From the NCBI GenBank assembly GCA_029817715.1, contig JARUPY010000083.1, positions 3,844,001 to 3,908,000 on the forward strand: a stretch of 64,000 bases of DNA, read 5' to 3'. The notes beneath the pieces were generated by a model, which worked only from the letters and a program-made list of their open reading frames with translations, searched no databases and was not told the DNA's origin. Position 1 is the stretch's first letter; each line of letters opens with the position of its first letter. This document shows positions 49,294-59,784 of this stretch, in pieces. The translations under genes were made by a program, and so were the position numbers. Source of the DNA: Melastoma dodecandrum. Taxonomy: Eukaryota > Streptophyta > Magnoliopsida > Myrtales > Melastomataceae.

Positions 49294-51200
49294 CGTCGCC
49301 GGTGCCGAGGGACCAGCGAAGGCAAAGCGGAGGGGAACGGCCTCAAAAACCCTAGAGTCGTTCTCACACGCGGGAAGGAAGGCAACAATAATTAAAACCA
49401 AAAACAACAATATCGAAATAGTATTATTAATTTGATCGAACGGAATTATCAAACTATAACAATTAGCATTCCTCTTCTAATCCTTTCGTATATTTTGGGC
49501 ATTTTTCAGTGCTCTTTAGGATGGATTTCATGGCAGCGGGCGCGGAATGAGAAGGTCGGCCGAGATTAGCCAAGGGTAATGCTCATCGTGGAGAAGCCAA
49601 GGAGACTAACGCACAACTATGTTAGACAACGGGCATGATCTCTGTCTCTTGATGCTGTCATCGCCGATGATTGTCATGGGGCTAATACAGTTTGGGGAGC
49701 GAGTTTAGGTCCCGTGGAACGCTAGCAGCAGCAAGCTCCGGGACTCAATGCCATACCCACCCAACTCGAGCCCTGTTTATCATGGGCTCATGTCCATGGA
49801 GGAGTTTCCATGGGTATCATGCGACGGCAGATGAGGTGTTCAGGAGGATCTCTAGTCCCTGACAAGTGAATTCGGCACATGCAGCAGCAGCAGGGAGAAG
49901 TTGCATAAGGCATATCACCTGTTTCGGGTTTTCAGGAGGATGTTCGTTGATCTCATACCAAACGAGGATGATAGAGACACGAGCTTGTCCATCTTTAATC
50001 ACAGATTGGGGCAAAGCACCTTCAAGGTGTGGTCGAGGTCGAGATAGGCACCATGTACAACATTCTTTGCACGGAAGTTATGGTGCTCTACAGTCGTGCT
50101 GGCATCTATCGCATCTCATCACGTTGTCGACCACTTATTCGTGCTGGCTTTCTTTGGTTCCTCGAAGTTGACTCGGTACCACACAGTCAATCTGGTATAC
50201 TCCGTAATCAGATTGTCCTCGGTATTTGGCTGACCATCTGGTATTGGCTGAACAGTAATCTACAACGACCTGAACAGTCCTGGACAGTGCGAGAGTAGAA
50301 TGACTGAAGCATAGTTGTGGCACCAACTTGAGAATGAGCTCTACAACGGAACAGACGGTAAAGAGTAGGACTTGGCGAAGGAGATCAGAGAAGAAGAGGA
50401 AGCCACTGCAATGGCAGAGGTGGGAGTGCAGGAAGAGGGTGACAGTTTGCAGTCAGAGAAGAAGGAAGTGCACAGGTGTGGTACCAAAATAATCACATTC
50501 ATGGATGCATATTCAATATCCATCCAACTATACTCGGACTGAACAGGCACTTGAACGAGACGTACGCCAAATATTCAACCCTTAGGAAGCTTTTAGCGAG
50601 ATTCCAACACCTCAAAGGCCTCCTCCTGAGCTTCTGCATCAAGGACAAGCCACAGTTCTACTACGGCCGCCTGAAATCACTCAACGCAACCGAGAAGATA
50701 GGGAAGTACCGCAACACCTCTCATGAGGTTGCCATTACACATATGAAGGGACACTACCCGAGGACATGTATGCTACTTTCCAGCTTGCCAGGCTGCTGTC
50801 ACGCCACTCTATGTGTAAATGGGTTAGACAGACGGAGCTCCTTATCTTCCTCCAGACTCTCCCCATCACAGGACAATTCCATAACCAACTTCTCCAAGTC
50901 GGATCCCAGGCCAACCTCGTTGGACCCCTCATCCATCGGATGAGAAATCTCCGCCAACGGTGAAAGTTCCCATCTGCATCCGTGTCCACTTCCCCCAGGA
51001 CTGTACTCTCTGCCCATACCTCATCTCGCATCTCCTCCGGGGTGGTGTTGATGTCCGCGTCCCTGACATCATTGAGGAACTTCTTGATCCCCTTTTTAAG
51101 GCCCCTCTGGTCAGCTGGGCCCTCCTGAGGCATAGACGTCAACGTGGTCATCAGTAAGGTAGATGGAATTCAAGAGACGAGGGTGTGATATTGTCATCAT
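49294..51200. other. NUP107 upstream region and unexplained sequence
   Basis: The first few hundred bases are presumably the NUP107 promoter. From about 49.5 to 51.2 kb the base composition is coding-like (balanced, few AT runs) and overlapping frames of 90-155 codons occur on both strands, but each is interrupted and none shows a domain I can name. The most likely explanation is an old retroelement interior; not proven. Confidence 0.35.
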
Positions 51201-51210
51201 CTGGTTGGGA

Positions 51211-51552
51211 TGGAGGTAACGACCTGCATTTTCATAAAATTTTTCAGGGTTTGTATACAACTTTGACTAGTCAGAGTTTACGGAAGCCAATAAATTTCAA
51301 GCCCTTTACCCGTGATCGACTCTGTTCGCCTTTCAACTTCACTGTGCCATGTATTCCGTTCTGCCTGCACTATGAAATTGGGGGGGTCAGCAATAAATCG
51401 TTGGTACGCCCCACCCATGCACATGCAAAACAATACGACAACTAGACTCATCCTATCGTGCATCTTTAAAACCAGTTTAATACACCATACGATTCAGAGC
51501 CACAGTAAATATACAAATACAGATAGAACAGATCACCCAACAGGGGTGTAAC
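51211..51552 (+). mobile_element. Possible solo-LTR-like remnant
   Basis: Begins GGTAACGACCTG, resembling the TGTAACGACC-type start of many plant Ty3-type LTRs, and ends GGGGTGTAACA about 340 bp further. I see no primer-binding site or gene domain to confirm it. An ATATAT microsatellite follows immediately. Confidence 0.3.
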
Positions 51553-51564
51553 AATTAGCAATGA

Positions 51565-51583
51565 TTATATATATATATATATA
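51565..51583 (+). repeat. (AT)n microsatellite
   Basis: About nine TA/AT units directly after the LTR-like segment. Confidence 0.8.
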
Positions 51584-52745
51584 AGACAGTAAGCAGATGA
51601 TGCATAATACGGAAAGTAATGAATGGACAATACGACTCCTTCATTTCACAGTCACTCCATATATCAACACTTCTTACGGTGCCAGGACCACCGCAGTGCG
51701 TCCCCACCCACTCCTCCAGGAGCGCCCGAGAATCGGAGCGTGGCGTTACCTCCCGCACTCCTCCGATCTCATAGTCGGGAAACACCACAAGAATTTCAAC
51801 TCTATTAATCCGAAAATCGCAAACTAATTCCAGAGCCTCAATCCCGCAGCAGACGATTGAAGTTTTAGCCTCATAGAACAATCTACTAACCCGTGGCCCA
51901 CGGCAAGCTAACTGTCCCCGACCGCTCCAGTGACAGAGGAGGCTCGGCATCCCTTCTCCTTTTGTAAGCTCACAAGGATTTCCACGTTTTCATTTCTGTT
52001 TCAAATGGAAAAGAGGATTGTCGTCTCGTATCACCATGGTCACGTCGGGCTCAGCAACCATTCGTGAGTCACGGCCGGAGGACAGACGGCTGCCCATGAG
52101 TCAGCCTCCACCGCCAACAGCCTCCGCGACTACCGTACCACGTTCAGTTCCAGCATTCAGAGGCCAGCCAGTCAATGCTCATCAGGTCTCACCATTTCAG
52201 ACCAACCGCACACTTCACAAGCGACAATCCAGCCTCCCGTAGCTCGAACGGTCACAATACTCCAGAAGGTCACACACCCACAGCAGTCTCGAGACTCAGA
52301 GCACTACAGACCACGAGACGCGCAACCAGCAAACTGTCGACGCGGACGGAACTCAACCAACCTACCTCGCCTCCCCAAAAAGTCCATAACCACACGATTT
52401 CACAGAGAAACAAACCAGCAAACAACGGACGAGGGGAGGGGGTGGAACGTACAGTAAACCCAAACCCTTCAAGTCGAGGACCTCCCTCCGTTGGTATCCT
52501 CAGCCCCGGCGTTGTGCCTTCTCTCCGGCGGTCTATCAGGAACTCGTAATCCTCGGCGATGACAAGGCAGAACGGGGGAGAGCCGTGCCCTCCGTCCTCC
52601 CAGCCAATTGTTTTCCCCACTTAACCCGGGGGAAGCTTGCAGAAGGGTGAGCGTTCCTTGGAGGGGAAGAAATCCCCCGATCCCCTTTATCCTCGTGTCC
52701 GTTTATTTTATTTTATTTCTTTTCCTTCCTTTTTTTAAATTGTTA
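51584..52745. other. Unassigned sequence
   Basis: Several mid-length open frames (for example minus 51555-51950 and 52270-52620) without recognisable domains. The minus frame starting at 52620 has a plausible donor at about 52365 (GAG/GTAGG) but no exon partner was found. Nothing can be called. Confidence 0.35.
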
Positions 52746-52755
52746 TTTCTTTTTT

Positions 52756-53335
52756 GGCAAAATATTAATTTATGGCCTTGAGCTAACTTTCTGTTTTGTC
52801 ATTAACTTAGTTTGTTATATAATTATGTCTCCAACTTTTGTTTTTATTTTGATTTTGGCCAATCTTGAATTTTATCGTGCTTAAGCCAAACAGACCTTAA
52901 TAGACAATTTTCATTTATTGACTAAAAAGGAAAAAAAATTCAAAAAATAGGAAATAATATTGAAACCTTTCATTTGTATTTTTTTTATAAAATTTTGATG
53001 GACAAATCAAGTGAATTGGAAGCAGAAGTTAACGATAGTTGCTAATGTTGTCAAAAAATATGAAAAATCGATGAAGGTCGGATGATGTTCTATTAGGGGG
53101 TGACTACTATGGATAAAGTAGATTATGTGACGAACGAATGAGAGGTCGAAACTCAACTATTATAAGACACGGGTCAGACTATATTAAGGCCTTGTTTGGC
53201 TTTCGCTAAAAGAAATTCATGATTGGCCAAAATAAAAATAAAAATAAAAGTTGGTGACAAAATTATATGACAAACTAAATTAATGACAAAACAGAAAGTT
53301 GACTCAAAGTTGAGGCCATAAACGTATATTTTGCC
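52756..53335. mobile_element. Mutator-like MITE, 580 bp, long terminal inverted repeats
   Basis: Terminal inverted repeats of about 147-152 bp (52756-52902 and about 53184-53335) both start GGCAAAATAT and continue through TTTCTGTTTTGTCATTAA and CTTTTGTTTTTATTTT-like stretches at roughly 85-90% by eye. The element is bounded by an exact 10-bp direct repeat TTTCTTTTTT (52746-52755 and 53336-53345). Long inverted repeats with a 9-11-bp duplication fit Mutator-like elements. The interior has no coding capacity. The low-complexity duplication makes the exact ends slightly uncertain. Confidence 0.75.
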
Positions 53336-53479
53336 TTTCTTTTTTTTAGATAGTTTGTTTCTTTAGCATTCCTATCAGCCTACGTGGCGGAATGGATTGT
53401 CCCTGTATTATTATTTTTGTTCCCTATTCTCTATTTATGTTACCCTGTATTATCGTTATAAATACGCTATTATGAAATC

Positions 53480-53765
53480 TAATTTTAATTCACGTGTCAA
53501 AATCCTGGACGTAGGACGGGAATTGTTACCCGAATTCGGTTACGTTTAGGTTAGGACGTCCCCTTTCCCACATGACGTAGTCACACGTAATCGAACTTGA
53601 AAGTCTCAACCATGCCTCGTTAATAACGTCGACTGACTGCAAGAATATTAAACTCTCGTGTTCGTGTCGGATTTTGACCAAGTCAACCGTTTGACCCGCC
53701 TATAATTATTCTTTTCAATTAATCATTTATATAATTATATAACGTGAAATTTCGGGTCGTTACAT
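53480..53765 (-). mobile_element. LTR-like fragment (TGTAACGACC type), minus orientation
   Basis: Read on the minus strand it begins TGTAACGACCCGAAATTTC at 53765, a start typical of plant LTRs. It continues through CGGGTCAAACGGTTGACT and towards GGGTAACAATTCCCG near 53510-53530. No internal region or second LTR is seen, so it may be a solo or truncated LTR. Confidence 0.35.
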
Positions 53766-54320
53766 TCCCGCTCTTGAAGAAGCGACACAGGCAGGTAAGA
53801 GCTTCGTTGATCCTAAGCCTCAGCCTTCGGTAGACGAGGGGGCTCGTCTTTGAGCAGGATGTGGAGCTTCTGCTCGAGCAGGAAGGCAGGGACCGCCGCC
53901 GCCATCCCCGTACAAAATTCAGGAAGGGTGATCGATCACCATCACGACTGGAAAGACACAGTAGCAGGAGTATGTACGTAGGCTGAACTGGGAGTAAAAG
54001 GATGATGCTCTTGACCTTCAAATATAGAGGTAAAATTGCAGTTTTGGATCATTTACACGTGCGGAAGGCATGCTTAATTGCATGTTCATAGTCGTAGTCG
54101 ATGTATTACTTAATTTTTTATTATGAAGGCTTTACAATTCCGGATCCATTTGATCTGATGACTGATGATATGAATCTCCCTCCCTTGGATATTTATAATT
54201 CAAAATGGATAAAAACACATTATTAACGCACGAATTTTTGGTGGGATCAACGATTTTAGGAGAAGTAAAAAGTCCAGGTGGAATTCGGGTTGGACCTCAA
54301 GACAACGTTCAAGCCCATCA
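53766..54320. other. Intergenic region upstream of FLU
   Basis: A GC-rich block (53770-53930) shows a short minus-strand frame (MAAAVPAFLLEQKLHILL...) that ends after about 30 codons and is not identifiable. AT-rich sequence follows up to the FLU promoter. Confidence 0.4.
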
Positions 54321-54332
54321 ATTCACAAGATA

Positions 54333-54345
54333 TGGGCCCGGCCCA
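54333..54345 (+). promoter_or_regulatory. Site II pair upstream of FLU
   Basis: TGGGCC (54333-54338) and GGCCCA (54340-54345) lie in tandem about 105 bp before the FLU start codon. It is a TCP-type site II arrangement common in promoters of growth-related and organelle-protein genes. Confidence 0.5.
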
Positions 54346-54446
54346 ACAAGGGTAAAGCCGCCAAGCTCCCCTCTTCCTTCCTCCCTTATCTGTTTCCCTC
54401 TCCTCCACCCCCCTGCACTGAGCAACAAAGCGGACGCTGGAGGGAG

Positions 54447-56277
54447 ATGGCGGTGGCGGTGGCGATGGCGAGCCGTTCTTCTTGCTCCTTACGACCCCCG
54501 ATGACGTCGCTTCTGCCACCCTCCTCCGATCATTCCTTCGCCGGTACACGCCAGTTGCTTCTGCTTCCGCCGAGTAAGTCTTTCATCGGCGTCGGACTCC
54601 CTCTTTGTTGCTCCGGTGTTGCGTCTTCCCCGCGGGATGGCCGACTGTTTGGGTTTGATCGAAGCTCGTATTGCTGAGTCTGCGGTTGGCTTGAAGGGTG
54701 TTTTTTCTGTTTGCGGGATGCTGAAAAATGTTGAACCGGGAGTTGGAGATTCGGACCTTTTGCTTAGTTGCCAGATTTGAAAAAAAGGGAAGGAACTTAT
54801 TTCTGAATGGCCACGGGTCTTGCAGGATGACATTCGAAAATGTAGCGAGGAAGGTGGGTGGTTGGTATTCCATTCGTGTTAGCCCTAGAGTTTTTGCTGA
54901 ATGTCTCTGATTATGAGCGAGTGGATCACCCTCTGATTCGTTGTTTCTAGGGTCGACTTCTTATCCGTGAAGCGCAAGTGCTTTTACTTTTTTTTTTCGG
55001 GTGACCATTTTTACTGCTTGAACTAGGTTGGGTAATCACAGCAGGAAAACTCAGTGGTCTTTCAATGAAAGTTCCATTGCATGGTTCAAACTACGGTTAT
55101 CTATCTGGGATTTCCTTCTGCCACGCATTTTCCCAGATCAAGGTGCTTCTAAGTGATTTGAACACCGGGGCAGAGCCAGCTTCTGATCATCAGGTACGAC
55201 GGTGAGTTTCCTGCATCTTTGTTATAGCCATGTAATTTGACCAAAGTTAGAAAAAGGAAATGAGAGCTCGTCACTTTTGTTTCTGCTGTTTTTGTTGATT
55301 TTTCCCTCTCAGCTTATATCTACACGTGAATGCCATTGAGCTGTTGATTGATCCAGGGACAAGGAAGTTTTAAGGCCCGAGCCGCCGCGCTTTTTATGGC
55401 TAATGCCCTCTTATTGACATGCCCATTGGAAGCTTTGGCCGAAACGTGCAAGGCGGATAGTTCCTTTTTCAACATGCCTGTGCTCCTCTTTGTAGCACTC
55501 ATTGGAGCTACCGTTGGAGGTTAGTCATAACGACTATGCTATAGGATTTAACATTTGACTTTATACATACAAATTTAGCTAAAGATTGTTGAGAACTGTA
55601 ATAACTTTTCTTCCAAAATCCGTATTATATGTGGCGATATCCTAATGAACGGTGTGATATGAAAGGGTTGCTTGCCCGACAGCGAAGAGGAGAACTGAAG
55701 CGGCTCAACGAGCAGTTGCGTCAGATCAATGCAGCATTGAGACGGCAGGCCAAAATCGAATCTTATGCCCCCGCATTAAGTTATGCCCCTGTTGGCAGTC
55801 GCATCGCCGAAACTGAAGTTATTGTTGATCCAAATAAGGATGAGTTGATCCGTAGGCTGAAATCTGGGAAGAACTTCTTGAGGAATCAAGATCCTGAGAA
55901 AGCATTTCCTGAGTTCCAGGCGGCTTTGGAGCTGGCTCGGGCTCTGGACGATCCAATAGAGGAGAAGAAGGCCGTCAGAGGACTAGGTCTTGATTATTGT
56001 CCTTGTTGAGATCATCACGTTTTTGAGCTATTTCCATTACCTTATTGATAATAGGTGGACTCAAAATCTTGTAGGAGCATCTCTACAGAGGCAGGGGAAG
56101 TATCGAGATGCCATCAAGTACCATTCGATGGTTCTTCAAATCTCCGAGCGCAAAGGGGAAGACTCGGGAACCACGGAAGCATATGGCGCCATCGCTGACT
56201 GTTACACCGAACTCGGGGACCTCGAGCGAGCAGGCAGGTTTTATGACAAATATATATCCCGTCTGGAGTCAGACTGA
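54447..56277 (+). CDS. FLU: FLUORESCENT IN BLUE LIGHT (FLU), chloroplast TPR protein
   Basis: Five exons: 54447-54573, 55045-55193, 55357-55519, 55666-55986, 56075-56277; 963 nt, 320 aa (Arabidopsis FLU 316). The N-terminal Ser/Arg/Leu-rich transit peptide is weakly conserved. A segment ETCKADSSFFNMPVLLFVAL gives the membrane anchor (about residues 132-150). The highly conserved RRGELKRLNEQLRQINAALR coiled-coil then leads to YAPVGSRI. C-terminal TPRs include FLRNQDPEKAFPEF, LGASLQRQGKYRDAIKYHSM and AIADCYTELGDLERAGRFYD. FLU is a thylakoid-membrane negative regulator that binds glutamyl-tRNA reductase and limits protochlorophyllide accumulation in the dark (established). Exon 2 has a CAGCAG tandem acceptor. 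Confidence 0.95.
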
Positions 56278-56502
56278 ACATTTCATGCTGGCGGCTGTCG
56301 AGATAATGAGATTTATCTTCTTGTTCAGGCTTGTTGTAGTGTCGTAAGGATGATCATGCTTGCCATATCTTCGAAATTTTTGTATTTATCCCTTTGTTGA
56401 TGTGAGTCTACTGTTATTTAATGCTTTTTGGTATCAAATTAGGCTTTTAGGGATAATCACCCGCTACTCCAGTCCGTCCACATGCATTTGTTTTAACATT
56501 CG
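56278..56502. other. Convergent 3' intergenic spacer FLU / vWA gene
   Basis: Only 225 bp separate the two stop codons, so the 3' UTRs of the FLU gene (+) and the vWA gene (-) probably overlap in antisense. Confidence 0.6.
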
Positions 56503-59500
56503 TCATGGGCACAACGAAAGGCAGTCACAGATGTCGAAACAACAGTCTAAACACTCGCAACAAGCGAGGGCCACGCCAAGCTGTGTAAGGACGATTGCAC
56601 ATTGGTCGTTGAAGTAGGAGCAGGTCCTGATGAAGCACATGCAGCAGAACCTGTCCATGATCCGGCCGCAAAATGTCGAGGCTGCTTTGACCAGTAGTTC
56701 GGCCGTGTCAGATTGTTTCTGCACCATTCCAGGCGGAATGTTCTTGGCTGTGGCGATCAAGTTGCCAAAGCCTTTCCCAAGGCTTCCGAGGAAAATGAAC
56801 TTCTGACCCTTCAGGTCCATCATCTTCTTGCCGGAGCTCAACTTGTCTAGCACCTACATGATCCAGGAGTTCAATAAATGATTTCATAAGCAGCAAATCT
56901 AGTGAATTTTCCATAGATTGTCAGTCTTACCTTCAGCTTTGATTTTGGTGCTTGTTTCAAAGGACCGGATTCGAGGAGAATCATGTAGGTGTACTCGGAC
57001 GGAACTCCAGATTGTATGCTCATTCCTGCTACCTGGTTGCGGGCCTCGACGCTGTCGTCGAACCATGCCTGCGCAGTGAGTCCATCGATCTGTTGCCTTG
57101 CTATTACCTATCGCGTAATGTTTGTAAAAGTGACGATGCAAATGAGAACAGAGCTGAGTTATTGGTCAATGTATGGATGAGACTGTTAATTACTTTCTCG
57201 AGAGGAACGTCCTTGGAACGCCTCACTTTGAGATCCATTGCATGAACGCTCTTGTCTGCCAAAGTACCTGTGATCTTGGCTATCTCAGGGAACTTCCCAG
57301 TGTAGCGGCCGGACACGATAAGTGGATGATCCAAACAAAGGTCAGGGACATGGCAGGGATGTAACTGTCATGAATAAAGAAGGACCGTCAATCCTAACGA
57401 AGTTATACTAACGAGACACGGATTAAAAGCAAAATGACTACCTCAACGGAATCGAGGGATCCAAAGGCATCGACCGATATGTCAGCAAGGACGACACTAG
57501 AAGCAGAATTGAACAACTTCGGCAATCGATGTGCAATGGACTCTGGTCTCGGAGAAACGAAGTACTTCAAGAATGAGTCTTCAGAAATCATGCTTAATCG
57601 AGGTTTGAAGTGGAATATTCGAACCTGCATCAGGGGCTGCATCAAATTCACCCCTTCCGATCTCGGCAAGCATTTGCAGGAAGTAGTGATTGCTGTATGT
57701 ACCTAGGAAACAAGTTGAAGCACAAGTTAAGCTCCAGTAAGGTTAACGCAGGATCAGTAATACCTCTTGAAGGGACATGTTACCGATTCCTAGAGTGTAA
57801 ATGCGAGTACAAATAGATTGGCCCTGGGAATGGAGATCTTTGATCTTCTGGCAGATCCGTCTTTCGTTGTCGACAGTCCCATCCGTGACAAGAAAGATCA
57901 GAGGAATTGAATCCTCAGTCTCTGCCAATAACTTTAAGGCCTGACATATGCATAATCCATGGCTCAGAGAACGTTTGAAATACCTGAAGTAACAATAGTC
58001 ATGATGATATATCTAAAATCCAGGTTATGACCGAGCCGATGTCAGACCAGTTCGACAGGAAGCAGGATGTTTGTCCCCCCACTGGGCACAAAGTTCTCGT
58101 TAACCCATTTACTAGCATTTGAAGTCTCCTCCTTTGTTGCAGGCTTCATGCTGGAGGAGAACAGGCGAAGCTCATCGTTGAAACCTATCACGTTGAAGGA
58201 ATCGCCAGAGTCGAGTTTCGCAAGACATTCCAAGAGTGCGCTCTTGGTGTTGACAATGAGGTCCCCTTGCATGCTTCCACTAATGTCGATAACAAAGACA
58301 ACTTCTCTTCTGAAAACCTATCAAGTACAAAGCGAAACAATTATTCGCGAAATCACAAAAATTATGGCAACGAGTGTCAGTATGCATTCATACCGTGCTG
58401 CTTAGGTTATTCCCAGGGTCAAGGCAGATGCAGAACATCTCTCTTTGATCAATGTCCACCGGAGGCGGAGCTTGTAACAGTAACGCCCCTGTTATGTCCG
58501 CAGAAGATACCTGCGTCAGACAGAGTGAAGATTAATCAAAAGGTTTGAATCAGGACCCGCTACAATAAAACTGATCGCTCAGCCTAATATCAACTCCTGG
58601 ACTTTTGGAGGATCTTACAGAATATGAGAGACTGAAATCCTTGGTGGACCATGCGGAGGATATGTCTCCTTCGTACACGAAATCAACCTTACTAGCATCA
58701 CGATGTACCTCCTGGAAGAGAAACCGTGATTAGGGAACACAATTCAAGGGAGAGCTTTCGAACCATATAAATTCTCCGGTAGTGAACCTTTAGGGGATGA
58801 CTCGCGTTACCACACAAAACTCCTGCGCCTGTTCCAGAACTGACGCTCAACGTTACCATTTCCTTCTTCTGCTTCGTTCGAGGATTCACGTACGAAGGAA
58901 AACTAAAGGGAACGCTGAAATAGTACTGATGCGCGCGGTAGGTCAGCTTCTGACACCAGTTCACCTTGATCGAGACAGTCGATCCACCTTCAACCTAAAC
59001 AGTTCACCCCGTCAACTAACAATCAATCCAAAACCATGTTGAATCAAGTCCGATCCGAGGAGTACACATACCTCTGGAATCCGGAAAACAAAGGTCTGGG
59101 ATTTCAAGAAATGGCCATCCTTGTCCCTGGCAGCTTCAGACTCTGTAACTCCTTCCAAATCATCCACGAGTATCAATCTACTATTGTATGATTTCTCGTC
59201 GACGCGGACCTCGACACCTAGAAGCAAACCCTGTTAGCCACATTATCCTCGTCTGAGAACTCATACGCCACAATAAATGCTATAACTACAGAGATAATAG
59301 TTTGTTATCGAGCTCCGGCGATTATCAGAAACAACCGTGCGGGAAGTCAGTCGCCGAAATAAAAAGAGAGAGAGAGAGAGAATCGAGTTACGCGATCCAC
59401 CTTCTCTCCCATGGGAACTGCGACCCTGCAATCGCAGCGCTGGCTGGACTTCAAGCAGTGCATCCGCCAGAGCCCGGCGATGGACACGAACGCCGTGTCC

Positions 59501-59784
59501 AGCCAGCAATCGGCCTCCATCCTGACTTCCAGCATCTGGAGAGGCAAAAGCGCGGGGGGATCACACCTGCCGTGAACATAAGGCTGGTAACTAGGAACAT
59601 CAGGGTTGTCGACGGCCGAGGGGTCATGGACGGCCGCGTAGGCGGTCAAGGCCCTCGGGAGGTAATCTTCAGCTGACTTGGACATAGGAGGGGCAGGCGC
59701 GGGGGGAGCGCCCTTGCCGTAGTAGAGCCGCCTCGAGAGCATGAGGCCTTGCTCGACGGACGCGCAGAAGGAAGACGTGGACAT
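56503..59784 (-). CDS. vWA-domain protein, inter-alpha-trypsin inhibitor heavy chain-like
   Basis: Twelve exons on the minus strand: 59784-59401, 59230-59072, 58994-58788, 58711-58619, 58510-58394, 58317-58048, 57940-57784, 57702-57625, 57578-57442, 57364-57194, 57107-56931, 56853-56503; 2301 nt, 766 aa. It corresponds to Arabidopsis AT1G19110-type proteins. N-terminal part: SVEQGLMLSRRLYYGK and CDCRVAVPMGEK (VIT-like). Middle part: SIKVNWCQKLTYRAHQYYF. The vWA domain has a complete MIDAS DISGSM (Asp331, Ser333, Ser335), the FNDELRLFSS segment, SGGTNI and FLVTDGTVDNERRIC. The C-terminus is Cys-rich (CCMCFIRTCSYFNDQC, CCECLDCCFDICDC). The exon 2 acceptor at 59231 was chosen because it keeps phase as GLLLGVEVRVDEK. 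Biochemical role unknown; metal-dependent protein interaction is likely. Confidence 0.9.
59364..59381 (+). repeat. (AG)n microsatellite in intron 1 of the vWA gene
   Basis: Nine AG units about 20 bp from the exon 1 donor; on the coding strand this is a CT tract. Confidence 0.8.

Noticed and set aside
50476..51151. Overlapping frames on + (50476-50943) and - (50735-51151) as possible genes
   Set aside because: Neither has a recognisable domain, splice partner or family-like motif. Both overlap each other and lie in sequence that looks degraded.
53719..54021. 100-codon minus-strand frame with a MAAAVPAFLLEQKL start inside
   Set aside because: Short, no recognised family, and its right end overlaps the LTR-like fragment.
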